A DNA stretch of 64,000 nt from Streptomyces sp. CB02261 (GTDB taxonomy: Bacteria > Actinomycetota > Actinomycetes > Streptomycetales > Streptomycetaceae), in NCBI RefSeq assembly GCF_001905665.1, contig NZ_LIVX01000013.1:124001-188000 (forward strand). Direction: 5' to 3'. Numbering within the stretch: position 1 is the stretch's first letter; each line of letters begins with the position of its first letter. The position numbers and the translations under genes were made by a program. The notes beneath the pieces were generated by a model. That model was not told where the DNA came from. It did no database searches and saw nothing but the letters and a program-made list of their open reading frames with translations. This document shows, piece by piece, positions 61,127 to 64,000 of the stretch.

Positions 61127-61936
61127 GTGCCCGAAGGAGACACCATCTGGCAGGCGGCCCACCGTCTGCACACCGCCCTGGCCGACCGGGTCCTCACCCG
61201 CTCGGACCTCCGCGTGCCCCGGTTCGCCACCGCCGACCTCACCGGCCGGACCCTCCTCGACGTCACCTCACGCGGCAAGCACCTGCTCGCCCGGATCGAG
61301 GGCGGCCTCACCCTCCACTCCCACCTCCGGATGGACGGCTCATGGCGGGTGTACGCCACCGGGGAGCGTCCGCGCGGCGGCCCCGACCACCAGATCCGCG
61401 CGATCCTCGGAAACGCGGAGTCCACCGCGTACGGCTACCGGCTCCCTGTCCTCGAACTGATCCGCACCGCGGAGGAGTCCCGTGTGGTGGGCCATCTCGG
61501 CCCGGATCTGCTCGGCCCGGACTGGGACCCGGACGAGGCGGTCCGCCGACTGGCCGCCGACCCGTCCAGGACCCTGGGTGAGGCGCTGCTCGACCAGCGG
61601 AACCTGGCCGGCATCGGCAACGTGTACAAGTCGGAGCTGGCCTTCCTCGCCGGCGTCACCCCCTGGCTGCCGGTCGGCGAGCTGGACCCCGAGGTTCCGG
61701 AGCGGCTCGTGGTGACCGCCCACCGCCTCCTGGAGGCGAACAAGGACCGCCCCGACCGGCGCACGACCACCACAGCGCGCCACCGAGGCACCCAGCTGCA
61801 CGTCTACGGCCGCGGGGGGCACCCCTGCCTGCGCTGCGGCACCCCGATCCGCAAGGCGGAACTCGGCGACCGGGTCACGTACTGGTGCCCGGGCTGCCAG
61901 CGGGGCCCCGACAGCGACACGACCCCCACCGCCTGA
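61127..61936 (+). CDS. nei: Fpg/Nei-family DNA glycosylase (endonuclease VIII-like)
   Basis: Base-excision glycosylase/AP lyase that removes oxidised pyrimidines or related lesions. The 269-residue product begins (after fMet) PEGDTIWQAAHRLH, giving the catalytic N-terminal Pro2-Glu3. It has the helix-two-turn-helix DQRNLAGIGNVYKSELAFLAG and the C-terminal zinc finger with C-L-R-C and C-P-G-C. GTG at 61127 makes Pro residue 2, as the mechanism requires. It follows lhr by 35 bp; likely one transcript. Confidence 0.95.
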   Translation: MPEGDTIWQAAHRLHTALADRVLTRSDLRVPRFATADLTGRTLLDVTSRGKHLLARIEGGLTLHSHLRMDGSWRVYATGERPRGGPDHQIRAILGNAESTAYGYRLPVLELIRTAEESRVVGHLGPDLLGPDWDPDEAVRRLAADPSRTLGEALLDQRNLAGIGNVYKSELAFLAGVTPWLPVGELDPEVPERLVVTAHRLLEANKDRPDRRTTTTARHRGTQLHVYGRGGHPCLRCGTPIRKAELGDRVTYWCPGCQRGPDSDTTPTA

Positions 61937-62042
61937 AGGACCACCCCGCCCCCACACCTCCGACCGGCACCGTCAAAGCCCCACCCCTCCGACCGGCACC
62001 ATCAGAAAACCCCACCGCCACCCCCACCACGAACCCCATCAA

Positions 62043-62057
62043 TTGACGCCCCGTCAG
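62043..62057. promoter_or_regulatory. inverted repeat near SDR promoter
   Basis: TGACG-CCC-CGTCA, a perfect 5-bp-arm palindrome, overlaps a possible -35 element TTGACG and lies 22-36 bp before the SDR start. Such sites are typical of TetR- or GntR-like operators; the regulator is not in the window. Confidence 0.45.
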
Positions 62058-62078
62058 ATTCCCCCGTACCGTCCCCCC

Positions 62079-62846
62079 ATGGCGACCCTCCCGGCATACG
62101 ACCTCACCGGCCGCACCGCCTTCGTCACCGGCGCCGCGAGCGGCATCGGCCGCGCGACGGCGCTCCTCCTCGCCGAGGCCGGCGCCACGACGCACTGCGC
62201 GGACCGGGACGGACAGGGAGCCGAGGAGACCGCGGCCCTGATCGCCCGCGCGGGAGGCACCGCACACCCGCACCTCCTCGACGTCACCGACCGGACCGCC
62301 CTGGCCGCCGCCGTCCACGCGGCGGGGCCGCTGCACGTCATGGCCGCGATCGCCGGCGTCATGCACACGAGTTCGGTCCTGGAGACCCGCGAGGAGGATT
62401 TCGACCGCGTGCTCGCGGTCAATTTCAAGGGCGTGCTGTACGCGTGCCAGGAAGCGGCCCGCTCGATGATCGACGCCGGCGTCCCCGGCTCGATCGTCAC
62501 GATGGCCTCGGGGGCGATGGACACCGCGAGCCCCGGGCTCCTCTGCTACAGCGTCACCAAGGCGGCCGTCGTCCAGCTCACGAAGACCCTGGCGACGGAG
62601 GTGGGCCCGTACGGCATCCGGGTCAACACGGTCGCCCCGGGCTGGGTCCGCACCCCCATGACGGACCGCCACGAGCCGGCCGCGCAGCAGCAGGCGGAGG
62701 CGGCGATGATCCGTCACTCACCGCTGGGGCGGGTCGGGGAGGCCCAGGACATCGCTCACGCGGTCCTGCATCTGGCCTCCGACGCCTCCGCGTTCACGAC
62801 GGGTCAGATCCTGCGCCCCAACGGTGGCGTCGCGATGCCCTGGTGA
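62079..62846 (+). CDS. short-chain dehydrogenase/reductase (SDR)
   Basis: 255-residue classical SDR. Nucleotide-binding TGAASGIG at about residues 18-25, the AIAGVM segment (normally NNAG), catalytic Ser in TMASGAMDTAS, and the YSVTK pair of Tyr and Lys. C-terminal LRPNGGVAMPW is usual. Substrate unknown. ATG at 62079. The NNAG variant is the one departure. The 3' end overlaps the convergent membrane-protein gene by 53 bp. Confidence 0.9.
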   Translation: MATLPAYDLTGRTAFVTGAASGIGRATALLLAEAGATTHCADRDGQGAEETAALIARAGGTAHPHLLDVTDRTALAAAVHAAGPLHVMAAIAGVMHTSSVLETREEDFDRVLAVNFKGVLYACQEAARSMIDAGVPGSIVTMASGAMDTASPGLLCYSVTKAAVVQLTKTLATEVGPYGIRVNTVAPGWVRTPMTDRHEPAAQQQAEAAMIRHSPLGRVGEAQDIAHAVLHLASDASAFTTGQILRPNGGVAMPW

Positions 62847-63063
62847 GCCGTCGGACCACCGCGCCCGGCCGCCCCGACGAGGAGGCCACGTGCACCGGCA
62901 GCAGGCTCAGGCCCCAGCCCGACGCGGCCATCGCGGCCTCGACCGGCCCGGCCTCGCCGGGGGCCAGCACCAGACGCAACACCGCCCACCACCAGAGCCC
63001 CCCGGCCGCCAGCCCGATCGCGACCAGCGCGAGCGTCGCCGGCGGTACCCGTCGCCGTACCAT
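62794..63063 (-). CDS. small membrane protein of unknown function
   Basis: 89-residue protein, MVRRRVPPATLALVAIGLAA with one or two hydrophobic segments, then a basic tail. GGAGGCGGCC precedes the ATG at 63063. Codon pattern fits a coding region although its last 53 bp overlap the SDR gene. The 189 bp between this start and dps hold nothing I recognise. Confidence 0.6.
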   Translation of the reverse strand: MVRRRVPPATLALVAIGLAAGGLWWWAVLRLVLAPGEAGPVEAAMAASGWGLSLLPVHVASSSGRPGAVVRRLTRASRRHRWGAGSDPS

Positions 63064-63252
63064 GGCCGCCTCCTGCCGCCGACGCTAGACCGGCAGGATC
63101 ACCCTGCGGGAGGGCGTACCGGTGTCAGACCCGGCGCGCACCGCGGATATCGCCACCACGGGCGCCGCCTCGTCGGCGAACGCCGCCACGGACGCCCTCG
63201 CCCACACCTCAGGCACCTCGACCACCGGAACCGTCACCGTCGCGACCCGTCC

Positions 63253-63723
63253 TCACACGCTCTCGGCCTGGAACATCCACGCGTGCTTCTCGAGTTCACC
63301 CGTCAGAGTGATCAGGATGTCCTCGCTGACCGGGTCGGGGTCACCGGTGGCCTCGATGCGCTCCCGCATCCGGGTGATGACGGCACCGAGCGAGGCGACG
63401 AGGATGCGGACCGCCTCCTCGTCCTTGATCCAGCCCTCCGGCACCTTTCCGATGGCGCTGGAGGAGGCCACGGTCGCCGAGCGTCCGTCCGGGCTCACAC
63501 CGAGGGCGGAGGCGCGCTCGGCCACGGTGTCGGAGTGCTGCCGGGCGGTGTCGACCACCTCGTCCAGCTGCAGGTGAACGGAACGGAAGCGCGGCCCGAC
63601 GACGTTCCAGTGCACCTGCTTGGCGACGAGGGCCAGGTCGACCAGGTCGACCAGCGCCCCCTGGAGCGCGTTGCCGACCGTCTTGAGGTCGGCCTCGGAC
63701 AGCGGGCTCTTCACGACAGACAT
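63253..63723 (-). CDS. dps: Dps-family ferritin-like DNA-protection protein
   Basis: 156-residue Dps. The intersubunit ferroxidase residues are visible: H38 in QVHWNVVGPRF, H50 in VHLQLDEVVD with the acidic D54/E55, then RQHSDTVAERASALG. The N-terminal extension is very short, unlike DpsA-type with long DNA-binding tails. ATG at 63723 after a GGAGATTCGCA sequence is preferred over the open frame to 63930, which would add an odd 69-residue N-terminus. Stores iron as ferric core and protects DNA under stress. Confidence 0.93.
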   Translation of the reverse strand: MSVVKSPLSEADLKTVGNALQGALVDLVDLALVAKQVHWNVVGPRFRSVHLQLDEVVDTARQHSDTVAERASALGVSPDGRSATVASSSAIGKVPEGWIKDEEAVRILVASLGAVITRMRERIEATGDPDPVSEDILITLTGELEKHAWMFQAESV

Positions 63724-63913
63724 TGCGAATCTCCAACCAGTCGAACGTTTCCCCACCATGGCACGCCTCACCGGAACCCGGCATCTCAAACAAAACGCCC
63801 CGCGCGCGAAGGAAGAAGGAAGAAGTGCCCGCGTGCCCGCGCATGTGTCAGGAACAGCCCACGCATGCGTCGAACGGCCCGCGCGTGCGTCAAGAACTGC
63901 GGGAAGAAAAGAA

Positions 63914-63958
63914 GAAGCCCCGGTCAGCACCCCACCAGGGGGTACCGACCGGGGCTTC
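63914..63958 (-). terminator. terminator upstream of dps
   Basis: GAAGCCCCGGTC (63914-63925) pairs with GACCGGGGCTTC (63947-63958), a perfect 12-bp stem with an inner CACCCC/GGGGGT stem. It should end the transcript of the minus-strand gene starting outside the window and isolate the dps promoter. Confidence 0.75.
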
Positions 63959-63970
63959 TCCCGCTTCGGT

Positions 63971-64000
63971 TCAGGCAGCGACGACGTCGACCGCTTCCGC
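63971..64000 (-). CDS. 3' end of an unidentified minus-strand gene
   Basis: Minus-strand codons read AEAVDVVAA and a TGA stop, just before a terminator hairpin. Only nine residues are in the window, so neither family nor reading frame is certain. Confidence 0.35.
   Translation of the reverse strand, partial: AEAVDVVAA

Noticed and set aside
63122..63577. Plus-strand ORF between the small membrane gene and dps
   Set aside because: Most of it overlaps dps in antisense. The N-terminal part (Ala/Thr-rich) lacks a ribosome site.

Overview
The window is a chromosomal stretch from a Streptomyces-type actinomycete. GC is very high throughout, many starts are GTG, and the gene order (nrdR, lexA, dinG-like helicase, siderophore genes, hflX, rshA, dapF, miaA, miaB, gluRK/gluABCD, recX-recA, lhr, nei, dps) follows the conserved core arm known from S. 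coelicolor. I saw no rRNA, tRNA, CRISPR, insertion sequence or prophage.

Layout. 0.1-4 kb: nrdR, lexA and a DinG-type helicase, with candidate NrdR boxes and a LexA box. 4-10.3 kb: a four-gene minus-strand siderophore operon (PLP aminotransferase, NIS synthetase, GNAT acyltransferase, second NIS synthetase). 10.6-13.2 kb: two tandem secreted trypsin-like lipoproteins. 13.2-26 kb: minus-strand housekeeping genes (hflX, M1 peptidase, rshA, dapF, miaA, miaB), interrupted by two small plus-strand genes. 26-37 kb: DedA protein, a decayed gene, an orphan TAXI binding protein, the glutamate two-component system and gluABCD, and a flavin monooxygenase. 36.7-38 kb: a cysteine-catabolic operon behind a short Cys-codon leader ORF. 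38.3-40 kb: recX and recA.

40.3-54 kb looks more accessory. It holds an alpha/beta hydrolase, an ECF41-type sigma factor with its oxidoreductase, a divergent pair of further NIS synthetases, a NarL-type two-component system, cytochrome bd oxidase genes and an AI-2E-family membrane protein. 54-64 kb returns to conserved content: AzlCD with an AraC regulator, Lhr helicase, Nei/Fpg glycosylase, an SDR dehydrogenase and Dps.

Functional themes are DNA damage and nucleotide supply (nrdR, lexA, dinG, recA, recX, lhr, nei, dps), iron (four NIS synthetases and a Dps), glutamate sensing and uptake (TAXI, gluRK, gluABCD), tRNA and ribosome function (miaA, miaB, hflX, rshA) and sulfur-amino-acid catabolism under probable translational attenuation. 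The signals I would follow first are the leaderless cysteine leader ORF, the divergent NIS pair, the ECF41 promoter match, the TAXI/GluRK/gluABCD grouping, and the roughly 300-residue disordered insert in RshA.
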